This document shows, piece by piece, positions 32,737 to 41,873 of a stretch of 64,000 bases of DNA. The notes beneath the pieces were generated by a model, which made no database searches, was not told where the DNA came from, and saw only the letters and a program-made list of their open reading frames with translations. Source of the stretch: Mariprofundus aestuarium (GTDB lineage: Bacteria > Pseudomonadota > Zetaproteobacteria > Mariprofundales > Mariprofundaceae); NCBI RefSeq assembly GCF_002795805.1, contig NZ_CP018799.1, positions 1,543,001-1,607,000 of the forward strand. Reading direction: 5' to 3'. The number at the start of each line of letters is the position of its first letter. Within the stretch, counting starts at the first letter, position 1. A program made the translations under genes and the position numbers.

Positions 32737-34239
32737 ATGAACAGCACAGGCAGTAAAACCATTCAAATCTCGGCGTTAATGGAGAGCAGCGGTGTTAAAT
32801 TCGGCACCAGTGGCGCCCGTGGCCTTGCCGATGACATGACCGACTACGTCTGTTACGCCTACAGCCTGGCCTTCTTGCAGTACCTTCTTGAAAGCCACCA
32901 GATCAGCACAGGAGACAGGGTAGCCATTGCCGGCGACTATCGCCCCAGCAGTCCGCGCATTATGGCTGCAGTTGCCAAGGCCGTTGTTGATGTCGACTGC
33001 GAGCCAATCAACTGTGGTTTTATTCCTACACCTGCCGTTGCCTGTTATGCGATGAACCTGAATCTTGCCAGTATCATGGTAACCGGCAGTCATATTCCGG
33101 ATGACCGCAACGGCATCAAGTTTTACAAGCCAGCAGGTGAAATCCTCAAGGCGGATGAACAGCTCATGTGCAGCCGTGAAGTGGAGATCAAAGAGGGGCT
33201 TTTCGACTTGCACGGCAATGCATTAGCAACCTCACTTCCTACAGAACAAGCGAACGCCTACCGCGATTACGTGCAGCGCTACCTCGACTTTTTCCCAGGC
33301 GATTGCCTGCAAGGATACAAAATCGGCGTTTACGAGCACTCCAGCGTGGCCCGCGATATCCTTGGTGAAGTCATTGAGGGGCTGGGAGCCGAGGTGGTAC
33401 GCCTGAACCGCTCCAAGAAATTTATACCTGTCGATACCGAAGCAATACGTCCTGAAGATGTGGCTCTCGCACTTGAGTGGTCACGGGAGTATGAGCTCGA
33501 CTGCATTGTCTCTGCCGATGGTGACGGTGACCGTCCACTGGTATCGGATGAGAATGGTGAATGGTTACGCGGCGATGTCGCAGGCATCCTCTGTGCCCGC
33601 TTCCTCGGGGCAAAACATGTGGCAACGCCGGTCTCCTGTAACAGTGCCGTTGAGAAGTGTGGCTGGTTCAATCAGGTTGATCGCACCCGTATCGGCTCCC
33701 CATTTGTTATCGCAGCCATGGATGAGGCTGTAGCAGCAGGATCTGAAAACGTAGTGGGTTATGAGGCCAACGGTGGCTTCCTGACCGCCTCCGATATCGA
33801 GCTGAACGGCAAAAACCTGACTGCACTGCCAACCCGCGATGCAGTGATTGTGCCGCTGGCGATTCTGATGCTCGCCAAAGAGTACAACGTATCCATCACA
33901 GGTCTGCTGAAACAACTTCCCCAGCGTTTCACCAGCAGTGATCGCCTGAAAGCGTTCCCTACTGAACTCAGCCATCAGCGTCTGAATCCGCTCAGCAGCG
34001 AGAATAACGAAAACAACAAACGCGAGGCAGAGGCCATACTCGGCGATCTGTTTGGTGAAGTAGTCGCCATCGATAATACCGATGGCGTACGCATTACCTT
34101 CGCCAGTAATGAAGTGGTCCACTTGAGACCCTCTGGCAACGCACCTGAACTACGCTGCTACAATGAGGCGGATTCTGAACAGCGGGCAGTTGAGATGAAT
34201 AAAGTCTGCCTGGCTCTTCTCGAAAGCTGGAGGAAATAG
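32737..34239 (+). CDS. Phosphohexomutase (phosphomannomutase-like)
   Basis: 500 residues from the ATG at 32737 with GGGAG upstream; an ATG at 32716 is also in frame. The alpha-D-phosphohexomutase domains are in order: phosphoserine loop MVTGSHIPDD (variant of TASHNP), metal loop SADGDGDRPL, sugar-binding region GYEANGGFLT and phosphate-binding loop RPSGNAPELR. The EANGG segment and loops differ from the AlgC-type gene at 43943, so the substrate may differ (phosphomannose, phosphoglucose or phosphoglucosamine). Confidence 0.85.
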   Translation: MNSTGSKTIQISALMESSGVKFGTSGARGLADDMTDYVCYAYSLAFLQYLLESHQISTGDRVAIAGDYRPSSPRIMAAVAKAVVDVDCEPINCGFIPTPAVACYAMNLNLASIMVTGSHIPDDRNGIKFYKPAGEILKADEQLMCSREVEIKEGLFDLHGNALATSLPTEQANAYRDYVQRYLDFFPGDCLQGYKIGVYEHSSVARDILGEVIEGLGAEVVRLNRSKKFIPVDTEAIRPEDVALALEWSREYELDCIVSADGDGDRPLVSDENGEWLRGDVAGILCARFLGAKHVATPVSCNSAVEKCGWFNQVDRTRIGSPFVIAAMDEAVAAGSENVVGYEANGGFLTASDIELNGKNLTALPTRDAVIVPLAILMLAKEYNVSITGLLKQLPQRFTSSDRLKAFPTELSHQRLNPLSSENNENNKREAEAILGDLFGEVVAIDNTDGVRITFASNEVVHLRPSGNAPELRCYNEADSEQRAVEMNKVCLALLESWRK

Positions 34240-34289
34240 CAGAAAGCTTCTCTCTTCGCTGAAGGTGGCCGGCAAGGTAGTGTTCGCCG

Positions 34290-35798
34290 GTGCCTGACAT
34301 CATCCTTACCACACTCAATGCCCGCTATACCCATAGCTCCATCGGCCTGCGCTATCTCTTTGCCAACCTTGGTGACCTGCAAAGCCGGGCATCAATCATG
34401 GAGTTCGTCATCAATGACAATGTGCAGGATATCGCCGAAAAGCTTCTGGTACGGAAACCCTCCATTATCGGCATCGGCGTCTATATCTGGAATGCGAACC
34501 AGTGCCGCGAACTTCTGGAGACCATCAAGAAGGTATCACCACAAACTATCGTAGTACTCGGTGGCCCGGAGGTGAGCTACACCCCGTTTCGTGTCAACTT
34601 CGATGCAGCCGACTATATCATTCAGGGTGAAGGCGATCTCGCTTTCGGCGCACTCTGCAGGATGACTCTGAATAACAATAACCCTGTTGAGCGCATCATC
34701 AAAGCGACACCTGTCAATCTGGACGAGATCGAACTCCCCTATCGCTATTACAGTGATGAGGATGTGGCCAACCGTTACATCTATGTAGAGGCATCACGTG
34801 GCTGCCCATTCCTCTGTGAATTCTGTCTCTCCTCAATTGATAAAAAGGTGCGCCCCATCTTTCTCGACAAGTTGCTGGATGAGTTCGAACTGCTATGGCA
34901 ACGCGGTGTGCGCAGCTTCAAATTTATCGACCGCACCTTTAACCTCAACGTTACTGTCGCCAACCGACTGCTCGATTTCTTTCTCGACAAAGAGGCGCCT
35001 TACTTCGTCCACTTCGAGGTAATTCCGGATCATTTCCCTGGAAGCGTCAGGGAGCGTATCACCCGTTTTCCTGCGGCCTCGCTGCAGCTGGAGATCGGTA
35101 TCCAGACGCTCAACCTTGAGGTGGCACGTAATATCAAACGCAACCTGAAGCTTGATAAGGTTGAGGAGAATATCCGTTTTCTTGAAACCGAGACCAGCGC
35201 CCACATGCATCTCGACCTGATCGTGGGACTACCCGGTGAGAGCATTGAAAGCTTCGGCAATAACCTGAATCAGCTCTGCGCCATGACCCATTCAGAGATT
35301 CAGATTGGTATCCTGAAAAAACTCTCGGGCACTTCCCTTTCCCGCCATGATGAGATCTTCGGCATGGTCTACAGCGACAGGCCGCCTTACGATATCCTGA
35401 AGAACAACGAGCTCAGCTTTGATGATATCCAGCGCATGAAACGCTTCGCCCGCTTCTGGGATCTCTTTTACAACAGCGGCAACTTCAAACAGAGCATTTC
35501 ACTGCTCTGGCCGGAGGGTAAGGTATTCGAGGGCTTCTACGCCTTCTCGCTCTGGGTTTATGGTGAAACTGCATCCACCTGGAAAATCTCACTCGACCGA
35601 CTTGCCCTGCTTCTCTTCCGTTATCTCACCGAGCAGTGCGCTCACGAAGCAGAATCACTGGCTAAGCTTTTGATCGGCGACCTGATGAAGATTGAGGGTC
35701 GCAATATGCCGAATTTTCTTAAACCCTACCGTCAATCCACCCCCGAAGTGAAACAGGTTCTCTCTGCCCACAACAAACGGCAGCTCCGACATGTTTAG
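34290..35798 (+). CDS. B12-binding domain radical SAM protein (DUF4080 type)
   Basis: 502 residues, GTG start. An N-terminal cobalamin-binding-like domain (LTTLNARYTHSSIGLRYL, then GIGVYIWNANQC and VVLGGPEVSY) precedes a radical SAM core with the CxxxCxxC motif in RGCPFLCEFC. The C-terminal third fits DUF4080. The usual B12-binding DxHxxG is not evident, so cobalamin use is uncertain. Members with this layout have no settled substrate. It starts 50 bases after the phosphohexomutase. Confidence 0.85.
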   Translation: MPDIILTTLNARYTHSSIGLRYLFANLGDLQSRASIMEFVINDNVQDIAEKLLVRKPSIIGIGVYIWNANQCRELLETIKKVSPQTIVVLGGPEVSYTPFRVNFDAADYIIQGEGDLAFGALCRMTLNNNNPVERIIKATPVNLDEIELPYRYYSDEDVANRYIYVEASRGCPFLCEFCLSSIDKKVRPIFLDKLLDEFELLWQRGVRSFKFIDRTFNLNVTVANRLLDFFLDKEAPYFVHFEVIPDHFPGSVRERITRFPAASLQLEIGIQTLNLEVARNIKRNLKLDKVEENIRFLETETSAHMHLDLIVGLPGESIESFGNNLNQLCAMTHSEIQIGILKKLSGTSLSRHDEIFGMVYSDRPPYDILKNNELSFDDIQRMKRFARFWDLFYNSGNFKQSISLLWPEGKVFEGFYAFSLWVYGETASTWKISLDRLALLLFRYLTEQCAHEAESLAKLLIGDLMKIEGRNMPNFLKPYRQSTPEVKQVLSAHNKRQLRHV

Positions 35799-35833
35799 GT
35801 GAATATGCTTCTAAAACAAGACCGTAGTTACCA

Positions 35834-36718
35834 TTACAGCTTAAAGCACGGGGTTGTACATTTCTGCTCAAGTTGGTGAGTAATCTGCTCAATCTGACTT
35901 TTGCTTAATGGGGTATTGGCGCGCGCGCTTTCAATGAACTCCAGGTCAGCACCATTCGTAATACCGATTTCATCTGATTTAACCTGATGATCGATATGCC
36001 ATCCGGGAACAACGAGCAGGGGATGAACATGAACCTCTTCACCTAGGGCATCGATTAGCCACTGCTTGAACCACTGAGCCTGTTGTGTTGCCTCATCGAT
36101 AGCCTTTGCGTCTGTATGATCAGGGAAAATCAGTTGATTGCCATCAAACACCACCTCTGAGTCTGCAGTTTCGGCACCTCGATCCAGTTTGCTGCATGCT
36201 TTGGTTTTAACGGTGAAAACGCCGGAGGGGCCGATCAGGATATGGTCTATATAGAACCCCTTGGCCTGAACATCGTGATAAATGTAGAACCCTTTCCGCT
36301 TCAACGGATCAAGCAGTTGTCCTGCTGAAATTTCACCATCCAGGGCAAGCCGAACATTATGTCTCTGTGCTGCAAGTCTCATCAGTTTCACTATGGCGAA
36401 AATGATCATCAAGGCACCTAAAGTCGTTGAAAAGCCAGTTCTAAATACTGTCTCTTCCAGCCCGGAAAAATATGACAGCGTGATGTGGGCTGCAAAAAAG
36501 TACATCGGCACACCAGTTATCAGTATGATGAATCCCATAAAGCTTTCATCGATCTGCTCTAGCTGTAGCCGTAAGCTGTAGCCGGGTTCTCTGAGGCAGT
36601 TCTGGGTAAAGGGGCTCCGCACCTTATTCTTTTTGAGTTTGTAATAGGCAAAGAGCAGTGCCGCTATTAACAAAGCCGGTAAAAGTATCGCTGCAAGAAT
36701 CGGTAACAGTGTAGTCAT
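35834..36718 (-). CDS. Membrane-anchored NERD-domain protein
   Basis: 294 residues. One helix at the N-terminus (about 5-27) and two more (about 60-85, 92-115) precede a cytosolic NERD domain (about 130-250) with KRKGFYIYHDVQAKGFYIDHILIGPSGVFTVKTKA-like order: the Asp-His and the VKTK positions are those of the nuclease-related fold. NERD proteins are suspected nucleases of unknown role. The small helix protein gene at 36749-36904 is 30 bases upstream on the same strand. Confidence 0.8.
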   Translation of the reverse strand: MTTLLPILAAILLPALLIAALLFAYYKLKKNKVRSPFTQNCLREPGYSLRLQLEQIDESFMGFIILITGVPMYFFAAHITLSYFSGLEETVFRTGFSTTLGALMIIFAIVKLMRLAAQRHNVRLALDGEISAGQLLDPLKRKGFYIYHDVQAKGFYIDHILIGPSGVFTVKTKACSKLDRGAETADSEVVFDGNQLIFPDHTDAKAIDEATQQAQWFKQWLIDALGEEVHVHPLLVVPGWHIDHQVKSDEIGITNGADLEFIESARANTPLSKSQIEQITHQLEQKCTTPCFKL

Positions 36719-36748
36719 GCTCGCAACCTACAACCATAAAACATTGGT

Positions 36749-36904
36749 TTACCTACCAGGGAGTTGAGCCCACTCCTGCAACTCATACAATAGTCCCAAG
36801 ATCTCATTCCCGGTCCATGCGATGTAAAGGAATGTTAGAAATATAAATACCAAAAATGCATAAATAATCCACTTGTCATACGTTATGATTTCCTTAAAGC
36901 TCAT
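36749..36904 (-). CDS. Single-helix small membrane protein (51 aa)
   Basis: Start at the ATG at 36904, with GAGG eight bases upstream; a longer start at 36970 lacks a ribosome site. One hydrophobic helix (about residues 12-32, IIYAFLVFIFLTFLYIAW) is followed by a short polar tail. It lies 30 bases before the NERD gene and may be co-transcribed. No known family is recognised. Confidence 0.5.
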   Translation of the reverse strand: MSFKEIITYDKWIIYAFLVFIFLTFLYIAWTGNEILGLLYELQEWAQLPGR

Positions 36905-37127
36905 ATCACTCACCTCACATTTGAGGGTGCATACCTCTAAAAAGCGTTTACCAATAATATTATAGATCATATTTCTGGTGTTTGTAGAACATTCATAGCC
37001 AAAGCGGTCATTTAGCTCATCAGTTTATGCCGATCATTTCCACTATTATGATTGACGGATTTAAAACCATCACACGCAGGCTGTTGTTTGGATAGTCTAA
37101 GGAGGTCTGGTTTGCTTCAGGAAACTC

Positions 37128-38141
37128 CTAGCGCCAGACACTGCCGGGGGAGTCGAAACTTCCCAGCACCTTGATATAGTTGGAACGTTCAAATGCAGCA
37201 GGATCAGTGGCATTGCCATGGCTGACACTTCCCTTGAGCTGAGTGACAGATGAATACTCCTTCTCCTCCATCCACTGCTCGATCCCCTTCAAGACCTCAC
37301 CGAGATATTCAGGGCCATGATGCAGCAGTGCCGAGCACATATGTGTTACATCGGCTCCGGCCAGCAGCAGCTTGATGGCATCCTCTGATGTGTGAATGCC
37401 GCTGGTGGCGGCAAGCGTGAGATTGACGCGGCCGTAAAGCATGGCGATCCAGCGCATGGCTAGGCGTGACTCGACGGGCGTCGAAAGCTGAAGGCTGGGA
37501 ATAACCTGCAGGGATTCCAGATCAATATCGGGCAGGTAATAGCGGTTAAAAAGCGACACACCATCAGCTCCTGCCTTTTCAAGTTTTTTGACAAAATTGC
37601 CGACCGAACTGAACTGTGGCGAAAGCTTCATGATAACCGGAATGCGGATATGCATCTTCAGTTCGATCAGTGTTTCGATGTACCGAGCTTCGACAATATC
37701 TGCCGACTGCTCCATATCAGCAGGCATGTAGTAAACATTCAGCTCCAGCGCATCGGCCCCTGTTTCCTGCAACTGTCTGGCATGGGAGATCCAGCCGCTG
37801 GGGGTAGTTCCGTTCAAGCTGGCAATCACGGGAATCTCAAGCGAACGCTTCAACCCCTCCAGCTGCTCCAGATAGGACTCCAGATGCGTTTTGTAACTAT
37901 CCCCAGATGGCAGGTAACTGGCCGCCTCGAAGTGGCCGATATCCTGATGATGCATCAGATGATCAAGCCGCTCCTCATCCGCATTCACCTCCTCCTCAAA
38001 CAGCGAATTCATCACGATCGCTGCAGCACCGGCATCTTCTAGTCGTTTGGCAGCACTGAGGTCTTTCGCAAAGGGAGAAGCTGAAGGTACGAGAGGGTTT
38101 TTCAGCTTCATGCCAAGGTATTCTGTAGAGAGATCAATCAT
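37128..38141 (-). CDS. Dihydroorotate dehydrogenase-like protein linked to PFOR
   Basis: 337 residues with the FMN-dependent TIM-barrel layout of class I dihydroorotate dehydrogenases (start STEYLGMKLKNPLVPSASPF; phosphate/FMN loops ATSGIHTSEDAI and LLAGADVTHM). It overlaps the PFOR gene by 4 bases. This pairing with a single-chain PFOR is common, so it is probably not the pyrimidine enzyme. Its reaction is unknown; electron transfer with the ferredoxin pool is a reasonable guess. Confidence 0.85.
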   Translation of the reverse strand: MIDLSTEYLGMKLKNPLVPSASPFAKDLSAAKRLEDAGAAAIVMNSLFEEEVNADEERLDHLMHHQDIGHFEAASYLPSGDSYKTHLESYLEQLEGLKRSLEIPVIASLNGTTPSGWISHARQLQETGADALELNVYYMPADMEQSADIVEARYIETLIELKMHIRIPVIMKLSPQFSSVGNFVKKLEKAGADGVSLFNRYYLPDIDLESLQVIPSLQLSTPVESRLAMRWIAMLYGRVNLTLAATSGIHTSEDAIKLLLAGADVTHMCSALLHHGPEYLGEVLKGIEQWMEEKEYSSVTQLKGSVSHGNATDPAAFERSNYIKVLGSFDSPGSVWR

Positions 38142-41100
38142 GACTTTTCTCCTTCGTTCTCTGCGTCATATGAGAGGCTAGCCAGCTGCTCGTAGTGATG
38201 GAATCGCTCCATTACTCCCTCCTGTGCCCTCTGCATCAGCGCTTCGGCTGCTTCCGGGTGGGTGCGCCATAGCATTGAGAAACGCGCCTCAGTCTGTGCG
38301 AACTCTTTGTATGGAATGCTCGGTCTCTTCGAATCGAGCTGCAGCGGATTCTTACCCTCTGCGATACGTCGTGGGTCAAAGCGAAGCAGGTTCATGTGGC
38401 CGCTATTCACCACCAGTTCCTGCTGCCGCAGGTTGTGTGATAGATCGACACCATGGGCAATGCAGGGACTGTAGGCGATAATCAGTGACGGGCCATCATA
38501 ACTCTCTGCCTCAATAAATGTTTTCAGCGTCTGCAGATCCTTGGCTCCGAAGGCGACATGGCCGACATAAACATGTTCGTAAGCCATGGCGATCATCGAG
38601 AGGTCCTTCTTGGCGACTGCTTTACCTCCGGCGGCAAACTTGGCTACCGCGCCGATCGGCGTGGACTTGGACATTTGACCACCGGTATTGGAATAGACCT
38701 CGGTATCAAGCACGAGAATATTCACGTTGCGGCCACTGGCCATGACGTGATCCAGTCCGCCAAAGCCGATATCATAAGCCCAGCCGTCACCACCAATCGT
38801 CCAGACACTCTTCTTCACAAGGTAGTCGGCCACCGATTCAAGGTTACGGGCAGTCTCGCCCTCAATTTCCACAAGCTGCTCTTTCAGCAGCTCAACACGG
38901 CAGCGCTGCTCATAAATGCCTGGTTCGTCACTCTGGTCGGCCCGCCTGATCGCATCGACCAGCTCTCCGTCGAGATTCAGCCCTGACTCCTGCAGCAGTT
39001 GCAGGGCAAAATCACGATGGGCATCAATCGCCAGCCGGAAACCGAGCCCGAACTCGGCATTGTCCTCAAACAGGGAGTTGGACCATGCAGGCCCCCTGCC
39101 CTCAGTATTGGTTGTATACGGAGTGGTTGGCAGGTTGCCGCCATAGATCGATGAACAGCCTGTGGCATTAGCAATCACCATACGGTCACCAAAGAGCTGG
39201 GTGGCCAGCTTGATGTATGGCGTCTCGCCACAGCCCACACAGGCACCGGAGAACTCAAACAGCGGTTGCGCCAGCATCGCCCCCTTCATGCCGTTCCAGC
39301 GTATCTGCTGGCGGTCGTATTCAGGCAGGCCAAGGAAGAAGTCCCAGTTTTTCCGCTCCTGCTCACTAATCGCTGGCTGGGGGGCCATGTTCAGCGCCTT
39401 GCGGCTGACATTGCTCTTATCCTTCACCGGGCAAACCTCTACACAGAGACCACAACCGGTGCAGTCTTCAGGGGCAACCTGATAGGAGATACGACTGCCC
39501 GGTTCAAATTCGCGTCCTTTGACCGCCACATGTTTGAAGCTCTCCGGTGCATCTGCTGTCGCCTCTTCACTGAACACCTTGGAGCGAATCGCTGCATGCG
39601 GACAGACAAACGGGCATTTGCCGCAATGAATACAAATATCCTCATCCCAAACTGGAATTTCCAGCGCAAGGTTACGCTTCTCGTAGGCGGCAGTACCCAG
39701 CGGCCAAGTGCCATCGTTCGGCATAAAGCTGACTGGGATAGCATCACCACGTCCGGCAATAATTTCACCGGTGATGTTTTTGACGAATTCGGGAACATTG
39801 CTTGCAACCGGCGGGCGCATGACCGATTCACTGGTAACCTTGGATGGCACTTCAACCCTGTGCAGGTGCTCAAGAGAGGCATCAATAGCGGCAAAGTTGC
39901 GCTCGACAATCTTCGCCCCCTTGCGACCGTAGGTTTTCTCGACAGCCTCTTTTATCTTGGCAATCGCCTCATCCTTCTCAAGAACACCTGAGATGGCGAA
40001 GAAACAGGTCTGCATCACAGTATTGATACGACGCCCCATGCCGGACGCCGAGGCCACTTTATATGCATCAATGACATAAAATTTCAGCTTCTTTTCGATA
40101 ATCTGCTGCTGCATCTTCTCCGTCAAATCATGCCATACAGCATCTGCAGCATGCGGTGAGTTCAGCAGGAACACCGCGCCTTCTGCAGCGTGGACCAGCA
40201 TATCGTAGCGCTGAAGGAATACAGGCTGGTGGCAGGCGATAAAGTGAGCCTCATTGTTACCAATCAGATAGGTGGAACGGATCGGATCGGGGCCGAAACG
40301 CAGATGGGATACCGTCACCGCCCCCGCCTTCTTCGAGTCGTAAACGAAAAATCCCTGCGCATGCAGATCGGTACCCTCGCCGATCATCTTGATTGAGTTC
40401 TTGTTAGCTGAAACCGTCCCGTCAGAGCCTAGGCCATAGAACATGCAACGGGTGACATTGGCATTGGCATCAAGCGATATCTCGGTCCACTCAAGGCTGG
40501 AGTGCGTAAGGTCGTCATGAATGCCGATGGTAAAATGATTCTTCGGCGTATCCTTAGCCGTCTGATCGAACACAGCTTTAATCATGCCCGGCGTAAACTC
40601 TTTGGAGGAGAGGCCGTAGCGGCCACCAATCACCCGCGGCATGCCAGTGAAGCGCTCTCCGCCACTACCGACATATTCGGCCAATGCGGTCACGACATCC
40701 TTATACAGCGGCTCGCCATCTGCTCCCGGCTCCTTGGTGCGGTCCAGCACGGCAATCTTTTTCACGCTGGCAGGCATAGCATCAATCAGGTGGACAGCAG
40801 AGAGTGGACGGTAGAGACGGACCTTAAGCACGCCCACCTTTTCACCACGGGCTACCATATCTTCCACAGTTTCAATCGCCGCCTCGGCTCCCGATCCCAT
40901 TAATACGATCAGTCGCTCTGCATCGGGTGCCCCGTGATACTCAAAAAGCTGATACTGCCTGCCAGTCAGTGAGGCAAACTGATCGAAACACTCCTGAACA
41001 ATGGACGGCATCGCATCATAATAGGGGTTCACCGATTCGCGCCCCTGAAAATAGACATCGGGATTCTGGCTACTGCCTCGCAACACAGGTGCATCGGGGG

Positions 41101-41728
41101 TCAAAGCCCGTTGGCGATGCGCCCGAACCAGCGCATCGGGAAGCATGGCCCGCAATATTTCATCCGACGGTACATGGACCTCATTCACCTCGTGCGAGGT
41201 ACGGAAGCCATCAAAAAAGTGAACCATAGGAATGCGTGATTTCAGTGTCACCGACTGGGCGATCAGGGCAAAATCCATCACCTCCTGTACCGAGTTGGAG
41301 GAGAGCATGGCAAAACCGGTCTGGCGCACGGCCATAACATCGGAGTGGTCACCAAAGATAGAAAGAGCCTGGGCGGCAAGGGAGCGTGCTGCCACATGAA
41401 ACACTGCGCTGGTCAACTCACCGGCAATTTTGTACATGTTAGGAATCATCAGCAGAAGGCCCTGCGACGATGTGAAGGTGGTAGTCAGCGCGCCGCTCTG
41501 CAGGGAGCCGTGCACCGTGCCCGCAGCGCCTGCCTCGCTCTGCATCTCGATCACTTCGGGAACTGCCCCCCAGAGGTTTTTGCGCCCCTGATTGGACCAG
41601 GCATCGCTCATCTCACCCATGCCTGATGAGGGGGTGATCGGGTAGATGGCGATCACCTCATTAGTACGGTGAGCCATGTAGGCCGCAGCCTCGTTGCCCT
41701 CGATGGTCAGTTTATGCTTATCCGCCAT
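38138..41728 (-). CDS. nifJ: Pyruvate:ferredoxin (flavodoxin) oxidoreductase, NifJ type
   Basis: 1196 residues from the ATG at 41728, which has a strong AGGAGGT ribosome site; an upstream in-frame start (41746) lies before that site. All domains of the single-chain enzyme are present: the N-terminal PFOR domain (IAIYPITPSSGMGEM), the gamma domain, two 4Fe-4S motifs (CIHCGKCPFVCP and CTGCGLCVEVCP) and the C-terminal thiamine-diphosphate domain (ACVGCGETPYIKLATQLF, GGDGWAYDIGFGGLDH). It interconverts pyruvate and acetyl-CoA plus CO2 with reduced ferredoxin and can run toward carbon fixation. Confidence 0.96.
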   Translation of the reverse strand: MADKHKLTIEGNEAAAYMAHRTNEVIAIYPITPSSGMGEMSDAWSNQGRKNLWGAVPEVIEMQSEAGAAGTVHGSLQSGALTTTFTSSQGLLLMIPNMYKIAGELTSAVFHVAARSLAAQALSIFGDHSDVMAVRQTGFAMLSSNSVQEVMDFALIAQSVTLKSRIPMVHFFDGFRTSHEVNEVHVPSDEILRAMLPDALVRAHRQRALTPDAPVLRGSSQNPDVYFQGRESVNPYYDAMPSIVQECFDQFASLTGRQYQLFEYHGAPDAERLIVLMGSGAEAAIETVEDMVARGEKVGVLKVRLYRPLSAVHLIDAMPASVKKIAVLDRTKEPGADGEPLYKDVVTALAEYVGSGGERFTGMPRVIGGRYGLSSKEFTPGMIKAVFDQTAKDTPKNHFTIGIHDDLTHSSLEWTEISLDANANVTRCMFYGLGSDGTVSANKNSIKMIGEGTDLHAQGFFVYDSKKAGAVTVSHLRFGPDPIRSTYLIGNNEAHFIACHQPVFLQRYDMLVHAAEGAVFLLNSPHAADAVWHDLTEKMQQQIIEKKLKFYVIDAYKVASASGMGRRINTVMQTCFFAISGVLEKDEAIAKIKEAVEKTYGRKGAKIVERNFAAIDASLEHLHRVEVPSKVTSESVMRPPVASNVPEFVKNITGEIIAGRGDAIPVSFMPNDGTWPLGTAAYEKRNLALEIPVWDEDICIHCGKCPFVCPHAAIRSKVFSEEATADAPESFKHVAVKGREFEPGSRISYQVAPEDCTGCGLCVEVCPVKDKSNVSRKALNMAPQPAISEQERKNWDFFLGLPEYDRQQIRWNGMKGAMLAQPLFEFSGACVGCGETPYIKLATQLFGDRMVIANATGCSSIYGGNLPTTPYTTNTEGRGPAWSNSLFEDNAEFGLGFRLAIDAHRDFALQLLQESGLNLDGELVDAIRRADQSDEPGIYEQRCRVELLKEQLVEIEGETARNLESVADYLVKKSVWTIGGDGWAYDIGFGGLDHVMASGRNVNILVLDTEVYSNTGGQMSKSTPIGAVAKFAAGGKAVAKKDLSMIAMAYEHVYVGHVAFGAKDLQTLKTFIEAESYDGPSLIIAYSPCIAHGVDLSHNLRQQELVVNSGHMNLLRFDPRRIAEGKNPLQLDSKRPSIPYKEFAQTEARFSMLWRTHPEAAEALMQRAQEGVMERFHHYEQLASLSYDAENEGEKS

Positions 41729-41873
41729 ACCCACCTCCTGAGACATACCAGACTCGAGTTTAACGGATATTAAGGATATTGCATGTGTCCATTGAAGTCA
41801 TTGCTTCAACTGAGAGTCGAGACGCTATGAGGGATCAGGGTGTTACGGCGAGCTTCAGCAGGCTATAGCATCG

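Noticed and set aside
37059-37130. AGGAGG followed by TTG (near 37101) as a start of a plus-strand gene
   Set aside because: The frame runs antisense into the DHODH-like gene with no protein-like content.
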